From positions 62,001 through 126,000 of the forward strand of contig JAJDAT010000051.1 of the NCBI GenBank assembly GCA_029261715.1: DNA of 64,000 nucleotides, read 5' to 3'. The DNA comes from Nitrospinia bacterium. GTDB lineage: Bacteria > Nitrospinota > Nitrospinia > Nitrospinales > JAJDAT01. Below the pieces are notes generated by a model, which ran no database searches, was not told the DNA's origin, and saw only the letters and a program-made list of their open reading frames with translations. The position numbers and the translations under genes are program-made. This document shows, in pieces, positions 1 to 9,194 of the stretch. Every line of letters starts with the position of its first letter. Position 1 is the first letter of the stretch.

Positions 1-302
1 CGAGCCATACTCACACCGGACCAAGCCATACGCATACCGGACCGAGTCATACTCACACAGCAGTTATTGGACTTCCTGGCGATAATCCAGGAGCAGGAGG
101 GAATCCAGGAGGCCTTGGGAATGGCCCAACCACAGCTAGTGGCACGGGCGCAACGGGAGCCGGCGGCACAGGAGATACAGGAGCAAGCGGCACCGGCGAT
201 ACTGGGGCAGGCGGAACTGGCGATACAGGATCTTCCGGTTCTGGAACGCCTCATCCAAACGATCAACCTTGGATCGCCATCGCAAAAATCATTAAAAAAT
301 AG
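1..302 (+). CDS. C-terminal part of a His- and Gly-rich tail fibre/collar protein (cut by window edge)
   Basis: An open frame runs from the left edge (first full codon at 3) to the TAG at 300-302. It starts with three 21-bp tandem repeats encoding SHTHTGP-type heptads. These are followed by about 50 residues of Gly/Thr/Asp/Ala triplets (TGATGAGGTGDTGASGTGDT-like) and a tail ending in Trp, Ile and Lys. HxH-rich and collagen-like low-complexity stretches are common in phage tail fibre and collar proteins, where HxH pairs can bind metal along a trimer axis. A fibre tip role is inferred from this and from the tail-fibre chaperone that starts 9 bp downstream. The overlapping ATG-started frame at 67-330 is a shadow. 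The N-terminus is outside the window. Confidence 0.7.
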   Translation, partial: SHTHTGPSHTHTGPSHTHTAVIGLPGDNPGAGGNPGGLGNGPTTASGTGATGAGGTGDTGASGTGDTGAGGTGDTGSSGSGTPHPNDQPWIAIAKIIKK

Positions 303-310
303 GAATCGAT

Positions 311-880
311 ATGAGCCAGTTTATTCATGAAATTATTCCAGATCCTATTAATGGCGATCGGGAAATGGTTACCGTCAACAATCTGGAATTACCTTTAGCA
401 GAATTTCAAAAATTAGAACCCGATTACAAAGCACTACCTGAGGGAATGAAGGGATTCCAATACATATCCGGAAAACACTATTACGCTTACGATATGGACG
501 GCAACGTCATTCAACCCACCGTATCGGAGTCAACATTAGAAGCCTGCCTGGCTAACGTCTCTAGTTATAACGATGCAATGGTTCGCGCTAACAAAGTCAA
601 ACTAATCCAACAATGGGATACCGGTTCGATAGATAAAAATCGAACAAAAAGAATCAAAGAAATTAAAAATGAAGCGCGCTTAAAACTTGCAGATGAAACA
701 GATTGGTACTTTGTCCGCAAAACTGAAAAAGGATCGCCCATCCCTCAATCTATTCTAGATTATAGGGAAGCCATTAGAAAGTCTGTCGACGACGCTAAAA
801 AAATTATAAATAGTCTCTCCAACGTCCAAGCAATCAAGAATGCATCTATAAACTGGCCCACTAATCCGGATGATGTTTAA
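311..880 (+). CDS. Phage tail fibre assembly chaperone-like protein
   Basis: 189 aa, with an AGGA ribosome site 7 nt before the ATG. The C-terminal third contains DETDWYFVRKTEKGSPIPQS followed by a YREAIRK segment. This matches the conserved part of phage tail assembly chaperones (xETDWxxxR...G.PIPxxxxxYRxxLR), which help fold or trimerise fibres. The N-terminal 100 residues are less typical and may contact the fibre. It directly follows the fibre tail at 1-302, as such chaperones usually do. No membrane segment or signal peptide. The family call is by motif; the client fibre is inferred from position. Confidence 0.7.
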   Translation: MSQFIHEIIPDPINGDREMVTVNNLELPLAEFQKLEPDYKALPEGMKGFQYISGKHYYAYDMDGNVIQPTVSESTLEACLANVSSYNDAMVRANKVKLIQQWDTGSIDKNRTKRIKEIKNEARLKLADETDWYFVRKTEKGSPIPQSILDYREAIRKSVDDAKKIINSLSNVQAIKNASINWPTNPDDV

Positions 881-920
881 TAATCCAGCAACTTTAATTT
901 AATTCCTAAGGAAAATATAA

Positions 921-2204
921 ATGGCAAACCATCGAGGAGATGAAGGGTTTTTACTAGCTGGTTCTAACTTTATTGCAGAACTCCGCGCTTGGAATATAAA
1001 CGTCTCCGTTAATATGATCGAGGGTACTCGATTAAGCGGTTCGTGGAAAAGTAAAAAGGCTGGAACCCGGGAATGGAACGGGAGTATTGATACCTATTGG
1101 GACGAAAACGATCCCCATGGACAAGGAGTATTAAAAGAAGGCGAAGACGTGACTCTGTATTTTGCTCCGGAAGGCGAAGGTGCAGGCGATACTTATTATA
1201 AAGGATCGGCGATTATTACTGGAATAACTCGACAAGCAACCCTTGGCGGTATGGTTGAAGCGTCTTACACCTTTGAAGGTAACGGAGCTTTGACGGAAGA
1301 CGTAGCTCCTATAACTTCTATTCATGACGGCAGTATCTGGACTCAGGCCACTGCCTCCGCTAACTGGACGTCGCGCATTCGACATAACTCTGTCGTTTTC
1401 CAAAATAAAATGTGGCTTCTGGGCGGAAGAAGCGTTTCCTTTTATAAAAACGATGTCTGGCACTCTACAAATGGCATTGACTGGACTGAAGCGACTTCTT
1501 CAGCAGGCTGGGTTGGCCGCAATCAACATGCGACGTTGGTCTTCAATAACAAACTGTGGGTGTTGGGCGGTTATATTTCTGGCAGCGCTGTTAACGACGT
1601 TTGGTCTTCCTCGGATGGAGTTAATTGGACGCTAGAAAAGGCAAATGCCGACTGGCCTGCTCGGAATGCTCATGGCGCAACGGTCTTCGACGGGAAAATG
1701 TATATCGTGGGCGGTCAAGGGGCTGGCGGCTATGGAGACGACTTGAGCGATGTTTGGTCTTCTTCTAATGGCGTTAACTGGACTCTGGAAACAAGCAACC
1801 CGACTTGGGCAGGGCTTTATGGAGCTACCGTGGTGACTCATGCTCATAAAATGTGGTTGATAGGCGGAAATCTTCCAAAAAGAAACGATGTTTATAGTTC
1901 GGCTAACGGAAAAGATTGGGTCTTAGCTACCGATAACGCGCCGTGGCAAGCTCGTCATTATCACGCTTCGGTGGTCTACCATAACAAAATATGGGTACTA
2001 GGAGGAGATCCGGGACCAAGAGCAAACGACGTTTGGTTTTCAAGCGACGGCGCCAACTGGACTCAAGCCACTTCTGCTGCGGCATGGCCCGCTCGCCGAA
2101 TCCACTCTTCGGTGGTCTACGACGATAAGATTTGGGTTATCGGCGGCGACGATGTGAACAACGTTATCTTAGGCGATGTTTGGCACACCTCCCCCACTCC
2201 TTAA
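921..2204 (+). CDS. Tail-tube-like domain fused to a six-bladed Kelch propeller
   Basis: 427 aa, with AAGGA upstream of the ATG. Residues 1-130 resemble phage tail tube proteins: a WxGSxDxYWDExD core, a GQGxLxxGxxVTLYFxPEG strand, a GDTYYxGSAIITGI strand and a closing MVEASYTFEGNGALTE strand. Residues 135-427 contain six repeats of the form KMWxxGG...NDVWxSxDGxNWTxAT...W..RxxHxxVV, which predicts a six-bladed Kelch propeller. The same propeller ends the two fibres at 5350 and 7108. If the N-terminal domain assembles into a tail tube, each subunit would display a propeller outside. It could instead act as an adhesin on a tube-like ring. The fold calls are by pattern; the fusion is directly visible. 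Confidence 0.7.
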   Translation: MANHRGDEGFLLAGSNFIAELRAWNINVSVNMIEGTRLSGSWKSKKAGTREWNGSIDTYWDENDPHGQGVLKEGEDVTLYFAPEGEGAGDTYYKGSAIITGITRQATLGGMVEASYTFEGNGALTEDVAPITSIHDGSIWTQATASANWTSRIRHNSVVFQNKMWLLGGRSVSFYKNDVWHSTNGIDWTEATSSAGWVGRNQHATLVFNNKLWVLGGYISGSAVNDVWSSSDGVNWTLEKANADWPARNAHGATVFDGKMYIVGGQGAGGYGDDLSDVWSSSNGVNWTLETSNPTWAGLYGATVVTHAHKMWLIGGNLPKRNDVYSSANGKDWVLATDNAPWQARHYHASVVYHNKIWVLGGDPGPRANDVWFSSDGANWTQATSAAAWPARRIHSSVVYDDKIWVIGGDDVNNVILGDVWHTSPTP

Positions 2205-2268
2205 AGGAAAACTTAAGAATGAACTATCACATTCAAAAAACACATAAACATTTAAAGAGAGAAACAAT

Positions 2269-5200
2269 ATGCCTGGCGCCGCAACTGCCGCAACTGTAGC
2301 GGCTTCAACATCTTTAGGAGCGACAGCCTTTGGCGTTGCAGTTAATGCCGGTTTCAGTATTGCCGCATCTCTGGCTTTTGGCGTCGTAGGAACAGTTGTT
2401 CAAACGCTAGCGGTAAATTTTGTTCTCGGCGCTGTTTCCAACGCTTTGGCCTCTAAACCTAAATCAATTGGCGGCGGATTCCAATCAATAGCCACCAGCG
2501 CAAAGGAAAGAACGTTAACGTTTCGGCAACCTATCACCTCTCATAAAGTTCTTTTTGGAGACGTGAGAATTAATGGGCCCATGACTTTCCTCGAATCCAC
2601 CAACGACAATAAAAATTTACATCAAGTGGTGACTATCGCCGGTCATGAGATTGATCGAACGGTTGAATATTTCGTCAACGATGAAGTGGTCGCAATAGAC
2701 GCTAACGGAAAGATTCAAAACGGAAAGTTCTATAAATCTGGTCAAGACACTGTCATCATTAAAACCGGGACTGGCAGTACATCCGGAGATTCGGATTTAA
2801 ATTCCGCTCTAACTACCAACTCAACTCTGTGGACCTCCGACCATAAACAGGAAGGAAGAACTAAAGTTTATTCCGAATTCATTTTTGATCGAGATATTTT
2901 TGTCGGTCAATTGCCTAATATATCTTTAAGAGTACGAGGAAAAAAACTTTACGACACAAGAGACAATGAAACTCGGTTTAGCAATAATCCCGCTTTGGTC
3001 GTTTACGATTATCTCACCAACACCGATTACGGAATTGGCGAACCCGCAGACAGGATCAACGTTGATTCTTTCAACGCAGCGGCTAACATCTGCGAAGAAA
3101 TGATAACCGTTGTCGGCGATAGCAAAACTTTTACCGCCGATACATCCACCGACAAGATTACCCTCGCCAACAAATGCAGAAACTTATATACAGGGTGCGG
3201 TATTGAAGTATCCACCGACGGAACTATACCTGGAGGCGTGTCTCCGGCGACAACTTATTATTATATTCGCCATTCAGATACAATAGGACAATTAGCGACG
3301 AATTACGCCAACGCCATGGCTGAGATTGCCATCGAGTTAACCGACACAGGAACGGGAACTCATACTTTCACTATCCTTTCCGAACCTCGTTATACCTGTA
3401 ACGGCGTTATCGATACAGACGCAACTCCGAAAGAAAACATGCAAAAACTTTTAACCGCTTTGCATGGGTTGTTAGCTTACCAAGGCGGCGAATGGAATTT
3501 ATATGCCGGAGCTTATCGAACTCCAACCCTAACTTTGACGGATGCGGATCTTGACGAAGGACCTATTACGGTTACTTCAAAAGTATCCCGACGAGAATTG
3601 TTCAATGGCGTGAAAGGAATTTTTATCAATCCGGACGATGCATTCCAACCAACCGATTATCCTCCAGTCACAAACGCTACCTACTTAACAGAAGATCAGA
3701 ACGAACGACTGTGGAAAGACACCGAGTTACCGTTCACCACCTCTCCTTCTATGGCGCAACGGATCGCAAAAATCGATCTGGAAAAAGCGCGTCAACAAAT
3801 CACGGTTCGTTTGTCTTGTAATTTAACTGCTATGCGATTACAAGCTGGAGATACGGTAGCGCTTACCCTATCGCGTATGGGATGGACAGATAAAGTGTTT
3901 GACGTTGTGGACTGGAACTTTTCAACTAAGGGCGGCAACGACGCACCTCGCTTTGGAATCGATTTATTTTTAAGAGAAACCTCATCCACAGTTTACGATT
4001 GGAACTCTGGAGAAGAAACTACGCTGGACCCGGCTCCGAACACTAATCTCCCTGATCCATTTATAGTCACCGCTCCAACTAATCTCACGCTTACTTCTGG
4101 TACGGACGCTCTGTTTCTAAAAAACGACGGCACCGTTATTTCCCGTATTAAGGCAAGTTGGACAGATTCAACAGACGGGTTCGCGCGCGACTATGAACTG
4201 CAATTCAAACAATCCAGCGATTCAGATTGGCAACCTTCTTCGATTATTCCGCAAGGATTACAACAGGCTTTTATATGGGAAGTTCAAGACGGGCAAAGTT
4301 ACGACGTTCGAATCCGTTCGCGAAATACGCTCGGAGTTGTTTCCGCGTGGGTTTCGCCTGCGGCAGGAGCGCACACTGTCGTCGGGAAAACGGAAGTCCC
4401 AGGAAACGTTTCCGGTTTTTCTGCGCAACAAAACGGTAATGTAATTACCTTTAATTGGGATCAGGTACCGGACTTTGATCTTTCTGGATACGAAATCCGT
4501 TATATGAAAGCCCCTCTTATTTGGGATAGCGCGATCGTTTTAACATCGGTCACTAAAGGCACTCGTATCACCAGCGCCGCTTTGCCTCCAGGCACTTGGA
4601 CTCTAGGGATCAAAGCCGTCGATAGCTCTGGAAATTACTCCACAACGGAAACAACCTTCAACATTATTGTCACGAATACAAACGATATTGTTTTTGCCAT
4701 TGAGCAATCGCCTCGATGGGTTGGTACTCTGACCAACTTTGTACGTCACGACGTTTCTGGTAGTTTAATCCCCAAATCTCAGGACCTTGCCGGCGGAAAT
4801 AATTTCGATGTATTCGATAACTTTGTTTTGAATCCGTTTTCACAGAGCTTCTATGAGGCTCCTGAAATTGACGTTGGCTTCGACTCCGAAGGATTGCGAT
4901 TGTGGGCGGAATTTTCCGCAACGCTAGGCCCTAACGCGAGCGGTTCGGCTGACCCGTTATTAGAAGTCGATTATAAAAAAGACACCGAAAATTATGACGG
5001 ATATGAAGATTGGACAATCGGAGAAGCAGACGCCAGACAGATCAAAATGAAAGCAAAAACCTTAGCCGCGACAGGGATTGCCTATTTATCTGGGTTCAAA
5101 CCTGTCGTCGATGTCGTGGAACGAAAAGAGAGCGATATCAACGTATCAATCCCGTCTGGCGGAAAAACAATAATTTTTAATACTCAGTTTAATAAAATTC

Positions 5201-5346
5201 CAAAAATCGTGGTTTCAGCGCAAGGCACGTCGGCGTTCATACCTGTTTATTCAAACGTCACAACAACGAGTTTTAAAATTCAGGTGTTCGATTATACTAA
5301 TGCCGATGTTGGCGGAACCGTGAATTGGGAAGCAGAAGGAGCTTAA
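2269..5346 (+). CDS. Tail tip attachment protein, lambda J-like, with fibronectin III domains
   Basis: 1025 aa. The first 70 residues are Ala/Val-rich and hydrophobic, as in many J-type tip proteins. Residues about 85-105 carry FRQPITSHKVLFGDVRINGP, the start of the J/host-specificity core. A hub-like region follows to about residue 590 and includes VYDYLTNTDYGIG and LHGLLAYQGGEWNLYAG. Two fibronectin type III-like domains follow at about 600-700 and 710-805, and a C-terminal beta-rich region after that. In lambda-like tails this protein closes the tip and contacts the receptor. The next gene begins 4 bp after its stop, so they are likely co-transcribed. It is the second hub-like protein here (compare 16627-20124). 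Confidence 0.85.
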   Translation: MPGAATAATVAASTSLGATAFGVAVNAGFSIAASLAFGVVGTVVQTLAVNFVLGAVSNALASKPKSIGGGFQSIATSAKERTLTFRQPITSHKVLFGDVRINGPMTFLESTNDNKNLHQVVTIAGHEIDRTVEYFVNDEVVAIDANGKIQNGKFYKSGQDTVIIKTGTGSTSGDSDLNSALTTNSTLWTSDHKQEGRTKVYSEFIFDRDIFVGQLPNISLRVRGKKLYDTRDNETRFSNNPALVVYDYLTNTDYGIGEPADRINVDSFNAAANICEEMITVVGDSKTFTADTSTDKITLANKCRNLYTGCGIEVSTDGTIPGGVSPATTYYYIRHSDTIGQLATNYANAMAEIAIELTDTGTGTHTFTILSEPRYTCNGVIDTDATPKENMQKLLTALHGLLAYQGGEWNLYAGAYRTPTLTLTDADLDEGPITVTSKVSRRELFNGVKGIFINPDDAFQPTDYPPVTNATYLTEDQNERLWKDTELPFTTSPSMAQRIAKIDLEKARQQITVRLSCNLTAMRLQAGDTVALTLSRMGWTDKVFDVVDWNFSTKGGNDAPRFGIDLFLRETSSTVYDWNSGEETTLDPAPNTNLPDPFIVTAPTNLTLTSGTDALFLKNDGTVISRIKASWTDSTDGFARDYELQFKQSSDSDWQPSSIIPQGLQQAFIWEVQDGQSYDVRIRSRNTLGVVSAWVSPAAGAHTVVGKTEVPGNVSGFSAQQNGNVITFNWDQVPDFDLSGYEIRYMKAPLIWDSAIVLTSVTKGTRITSAALPPGTWTLGIKAVDSSGNYSTTETTFNIIVTNTNDIVFAIEQSPRWVGTLTNFVRHDVSGSLIPKSQDLAGGNNFDVFDNFVLNPFSQSFYEAPEIDVGFDSEGLRLWAEFSATLGPNASGSADPLLEVDYKKDTENYDGYEDWTIGEADARQIKMKAKTLAATGIAYLSGFKPVVDVVERKESDINVSIPSGGKTIIFNTQFNKIPKIVVSAQGTSAFIPVYSNVTTTSFKIQVFDYTNADVGGTVNWEAEGA

Positions 5347-5349
5347 ACC

Positions 5350-7089
5350 TTGGTCTCAACATTTATACAACCCGATAACACAAGTCAGGATGGAACGACT
5401 TACAAAACATCCCTTGACGATGCGGCGGCAGTTTTTAAACGCATCGCGGCGACATTCGCTCCACATGCGCAATCAACTCCAGACATGTCCGTTCGAGTCG
5501 ACGCCGGTAACATTGCCACGGTGGGAGGAATTCATACGGAAGTAGCGGCACAGAATACGGAAACTTTGACCGCGCCAACGACAAATCCGAGAAAAGATAT
5601 CGTTACTATCGATCGAGTAACGGGAGCCGTTGGAGTAGCGACTGGAGCTGAAGCTGTAAGCCCTGTAGACCCAACCCTACCTACTGAAACGCTGGTTATT
5701 GCTCGAATCAACCTCACCGTAGGTATGACGGAAATTGCCAACGCCGACATTGAAGATTTACGCTCGGTGCCGTTATCTGCATTTCCCAGTGACATCCTGA
5801 CTGCAAAGAGCGAAATATTATCACACAACGGCATCAACGACGTTTCTATTGGAGTCGGCACAGACGGTCAAGTTTTGACTGCTGATTCTACCGATCCCAA
5901 TGGCGTTAAGTGGATGGACCCTGCAAGCGATACGACTGATGGAGTTAAAATTACTTTCACAAGACAATTTCTTTCAAATTCCTATCCCGCACTCGATATC
6001 AATGGAACAAACCTAGTAATCAGTCAAACCGACCCTACAGTTACTTTGGGCGGTCAAGCGCGCACCGTGCTGTCAACGGCAAATATACCGAATACCACTC
6101 CGGCAATTCAGCAAGTGATAATCGATCTGCCAGAAATTTTCCAAGCAGGAAATTATGAGTTGAATCTAACAAACACACAAGGCAGCTCGGAAGTATTCAT
6201 CTCTATGAACGAGGTTTCCCTATATGATGGCAGTACCTGGACTCAGGTCACAGCGAACGCCGATTTCTCTACACGCTCCAGCGAGCAAATACTTTCGTAT
6301 GACGGTAAATTATGGATACTCGGAGGGTACTCCGGAGGACATAGAAACGATATCTGGTCATCGACAGACGGCATCACCTGGACAGAAGTTACAACAAACA
6401 CTATCTGGCCTGCACGTAACAGCCACTCTGCCGTAGTCTTCGATGGCAAAATGTGGATATTAGGGGGACACGGTGGTTCCTATAAAAATGACGTGTGGTA
6501 CTCCACCGATGGAATTAACTGGACAGAAGCGACTAGCGGCGCTAATTGGGCCGCTCGTGGAAATTTTGATGCTGTTGTGCATGATAACAAAATGTGGGTT
6601 TCGGCTGGTTCCTTTGAGAGCGGCGGACACACTACGCCCAGATCCGATGTCTGGTCGTCTCCGGATGGAATCACCTGGACTCAGGCTTCCGATGGGCAGT
6701 TCCCCGCCCGCTACGGCCAATCTACACTTGCCTACGACAACAAGCTTTGGATGATGGCAGGTTACGGAGGCAGCTATAAAAGCGATGTCTGGTCGTCACC
6801 GGATGGCATTACTTGGACAGAAGAGACTTCCAGCGCCGCATGGGGCGGAAAGTATAATAGTTCTGCCGTAGTCTACGATAACAAAATGTGGCTTATGGCA
6901 GGCGGTCAATCAGGTGGCAGCGACGTTTGGAGCTCTACTGACGGCGTTACATGGTCGATAGCAACCAATGATACCGGCTGGGGCGCCCGTACCAGCGCCA
7001 ATGTTACCGTGTTTAATAATCGTATTTGGCTAACTGGCGGAGAAGTTGGTGGAGCCCCTACAAACGATGTTTGGCACACTTCTGCATAA
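5350..7089 (+). CDS. Kelch-tipped tail fibre, copy 1
   Basis: 579 aa. It starts at a TTG behind GGAG, and the paralogue has ATG at the same place (MVSTFIQPDNTSQDG). Residues 1-140 form an attachment domain typical of phage fibre or baseplate proteins (DAGNIATVGGIHTEVAAQNT, NPRKDIVTIDRVTGAVGVAT, EIANADIEDLRSVPLSAFP). A linker rich in beta strands follows. From about residue 293 six Kelch repeats form a propeller tip, with blade motifs LWILGG, MWILGG, MWVSAG, LWMMAG, MWLMAG and IWLTGG. The role in surface binding is inferred from architecture. A paralogue lies 18 bp downstream. Confidence 0.8.
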   Translation: MVSTFIQPDNTSQDGTTYKTSLDDAAAVFKRIAATFAPHAQSTPDMSVRVDAGNIATVGGIHTEVAAQNTETLTAPTTNPRKDIVTIDRVTGAVGVATGAEAVSPVDPTLPTETLVIARINLTVGMTEIANADIEDLRSVPLSAFPSDILTAKSEILSHNGINDVSIGVGTDGQVLTADSTDPNGVKWMDPASDTTDGVKITFTRQFLSNSYPALDINGTNLVISQTDPTVTLGGQARTVLSTANIPNTTPAIQQVIIDLPEIFQAGNYELNLTNTQGSSEVFISMNEVSLYDGSTWTQVTANADFSTRSSEQILSYDGKLWILGGYSGGHRNDIWSSTDGITWTEVTTNTIWPARNSHSAVVFDGKMWILGGHGGSYKNDVWYSTDGINWTEATSGANWAARGNFDAVVHDNKMWVSAGSFESGGHTTPRSDVWSSPDGITWTQASDGQFPARYGQSTLAYDNKLWMMAGYGGSYKSDVWSSPDGITWTEETSSAAWGGKYNSSAVVYDNKMWLMAGGQSGGSDVWSSTDGVTWSIATNDTGWGARTSANVTVFNNRIWLTGGEVGGAPTNDVWHTSA

Positions 7090-7107
7090 ACCACTGGAGC
7101 TTAAATA

Positions 7108-8844
7108 ATGGTCTCAACATTTATACAACCCGATAACACAAGTCAGGATGGATCGACTTATAAAGCATCTCTTGAAGGTGCGGCGACAGTTTTTAAACGC
7201 ATCGCGGCGGCTTTCGCTCCACATGCGCAATCCACTCCAGACATGACCGTTCGAGTCGATGCAGGACATATTGCGACAGTGGGAGGAATCCATACTGAAG
7301 TGGCGGCGCAAAATACGGCAACTTTGACCGCGCCAATGACGAATCCGCGAAAAGATATCGTTACTATCGATCGAGTAACAGGAATCGTGGGCGTTGCTAC
7401 CGGCGCAGAGAATATAAGCCCAGTCGACCCAACCCTGCCCGCCGAAACGCTGGCTATTGCTCGTATACATTTAATCGTTGGCATGACAGAAATTGCCAAC
7501 GCCGATATTGAGGATTTGCGTTCGGTACCGTTGTCTGCATTTCCCAATGACATCCTGGCTGCAAAGGGCGATATCTTATCTCATAATGGCGTCACTGATG
7601 TAGTTATTGGAATCGGTACGGACGGCCAAGTTCTGACTGCCGATTCTACCGATCCTAATGGCATTAAATGGATGGACCCTGTAAGCGATGCGGCCGATGG
7701 AGTGAAAATTAAATTCACAAAAGAGTTGCAATATAATTCCGCTCCCGCTCTCGATATCAACGGGACTAATCTGGTAATCAGTCAAACCGACCCAATAGTT
7801 ACTTTGGGCGGACAAGCGCGCACCGTACTGGCAACGGCAGATATTCCTAACACCACTCCAGCAATTCAACAAGTTGTAGTAGACCTGCCGGAAACTCTCA
7901 TGGCCGGCAACTATGAATTGAAACTGTCAAACACACAAGGGAACTCTGAAGTATTCGTCTCTATGAGCGAAATTGCTCTCCACGATGGCAGTACCTGGAC
8001 ACAGGCAACCGCGAACGCCGCTTTCTCAGTACGCCACGAAGGACAAGTTCTTTCACACAATGGGAAGCTATGGATCATGGGAGGCGAGTCACCAACTTAT
8101 TCGAATGACGTTTGGTCATCTACGGACGGCATCGCCTGGAACCAAGAGACGGCAAATGCCGCATGGGCTGCGCGCACCAACTACTCTTCAGTAGTCTTCG
8201 ACAACAAAATGTGGATATTGGGCGGCAGCCCAGGAGGTTACCTAAATGATGTCTGGTCATCAACCGATGGAATTACCTGGACGCAAGCAACTGCCAATGC
8301 CGCATGGGCTGCTCGTACAAACTTTAGTACCGTCGCTTTCGACGGTAAAATGTGGATTATAGGTGGCGCCTATGCAACTAGCGGCGGCACTACTCCCAGA
8401 TCCGATGTCTGGTCGTCAAGCGATGGTGTCACCTGGACCCAAACTGCCGACGGAGCTTTCCCCGCTCGCTATGGGTTGTCTGCGCTTGCCTACGATGACA
8501 AGCTTTGGATCATGGCAGGTTACGGAGGCGGATATAAAAACGATGTCTGGTCATCACCGGATGGCATTACCTGGACAGAAGCTACTTCCAGCGCAGCTTG
8601 GAGCACAAGGCATGGGAGTTCTTCTGCAGTCTACGATAACAAAATGTGGATTTTGGGAGGATCTTCTGGGGGTAGCGAGGTTTGGAGTTCTGCCGACGGG
8701 AATACATGGTCCTTAGCAACTGGCGATGCAGGCTGGGGAAGCCGTAACTCCTCGGGCGCTGCCGTGTTGAACAATCGCATTTGGTTGGTTGCTGGACTTG
8801 ATGGAAGCACAAAGAAAAACGATGTTTGGCACACTTCTGCGTAA
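7108..8844 (+). CDS. Kelch-tipped tail fibre, copy 2
   Basis: 578 aa, ATG behind GGAGCTTAAATA. It is colinear with copy 1 over its whole length: the same attachment domain in residues 1-140, the same linker, and six Kelch blades from about residue 293. Differences concentrate in the propeller loops, for example ESPTYS, SPGGYL and AYATSGG between blades, where a ligand would be contacted. This is a tandem duplication that kept both copies open. The same leader motif (GGAGCTTAA then an A-T-rich start) recurs after this gene and at 10849, in front of dead copies. Confidence 0.8.
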   Translation: MVSTFIQPDNTSQDGSTYKASLEGAATVFKRIAAAFAPHAQSTPDMTVRVDAGHIATVGGIHTEVAAQNTATLTAPMTNPRKDIVTIDRVTGIVGVATGAENISPVDPTLPAETLAIARIHLIVGMTEIANADIEDLRSVPLSAFPNDILAAKGDILSHNGVTDVVIGIGTDGQVLTADSTDPNGIKWMDPVSDAADGVKIKFTKELQYNSAPALDINGTNLVISQTDPIVTLGGQARTVLATADIPNTTPAIQQVVVDLPETLMAGNYELKLSNTQGNSEVFVSMSEIALHDGSTWTQATANAAFSVRHEGQVLSHNGKLWIMGGESPTYSNDVWSSTDGIAWNQETANAAWAARTNYSSVVFDNKMWILGGSPGGYLNDVWSSTDGITWTQATANAAWAARTNFSTVAFDGKMWIIGGAYATSGGTTPRSDVWSSSDGVTWTQTADGAFPARYGLSALAYDDKLWIMAGYGGGYKNDVWSSPDGITWTEATSSAAWSTRHGSSSAVYDNKMWILGGSSGGSEVWSSADGNTWSLATGDAGWGSRNSSGAAVLNNRIWLVAGLDGSTKKNDVWHTSA

Positions 8845-8862
8845 GCGGCTGGAGCTTAATTA

Positions 8863-8949
8863 ATAGTTTTTACTTTTGGCGGCAACGTTACAGTTTCCGC
8901 TGGAGGAACGGAAAAATCCGGGATCGCATGGATTCATGCCCCCTCATAA
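8863..8949 (+). pseudogene. Dead 5' remnant of a third fibre gene
   Basis: After copy 2 the leader GGAGCTTAAT recurs, but the start codon reads ATA instead of ATG. The following 28 codons (I V F T F G G N V...) begin like the V-S-T-F start of the Kelch fibres and then diverge to a TAA at 8947. A third tandem unit that lost its start and most of its body is the simplest reading. Confidence 0.45.
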
Positions 8950-8975
8950 AAAACTTCTATAAATTGAAGTTTTTT
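8948..8975 (+). terminator. Hairpin terminator after the Kelch fibre pair
   Basis: Perfect 10-bp inverted repeat AAAAAACTTC / GAAGTTTTTT with an 8-nt loop. The stem itself ends in a T run, and its A-rich arm would make it active in both directions. It ends the fibre operon that starts before the window edge. Confidence 0.7.
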
Positions 8976-8986
8976 CGGCTTACTCT

Positions 8987-9016
8987 AGCCTAGCTCTTAA
9001 CATGAAGAGCTAGGCT
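8987..9016. terminator. Second hairpin, possible terminator
   Basis: Perfect 12-bp inverted repeat AGCCTAGCTCTT / AAGAGCTAGGCT around a 6-nt loop, 11 bp after the first hairpin and followed only by TTCC. It may back up termination or protect a transcript end. The rest of 9017-9194 shows nothing except the AGGA site before the next gene. Confidence 0.55.
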
Positions 9017-9194
9017 TTCCAGAAATAACCAAAGAATTTAAAAACGGCAACAAGTACAAAACCTTTAAAACTCCTTCCTAAAGACATCTTTGTTAACTGC
9101 CTCCATCGAAGAATGCACGTAATCCCCTCTTAGATTCTAGATATTTCCCTTGCAAAACATGTTTCACATGCCTAAAATATAACCAGGAACAATT

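Noticed and set aside
1-65. Short direct repeats as a CRISPR or attachment site
   Set aside because: The 21-bp units have no spacers and encode a regular heptad in an open frame.
67-330. ATG-started 87-residue frame rich in Gln, Ala and Glu
   Set aside because: It is the out-of-frame reading of the Gly-triplet tract. The frame ending at 302 is open from the window edge and gives a sensible fibre sequence followed by a proper gene start at 311.
6224-8716. Several 60-130 residue frames opposite to or within the Kelch fibres
   Set aside because: They mirror the repeated Kelch coding sequence in other frames, recur at the same offset in both paralogues, and lack ribosome sites.
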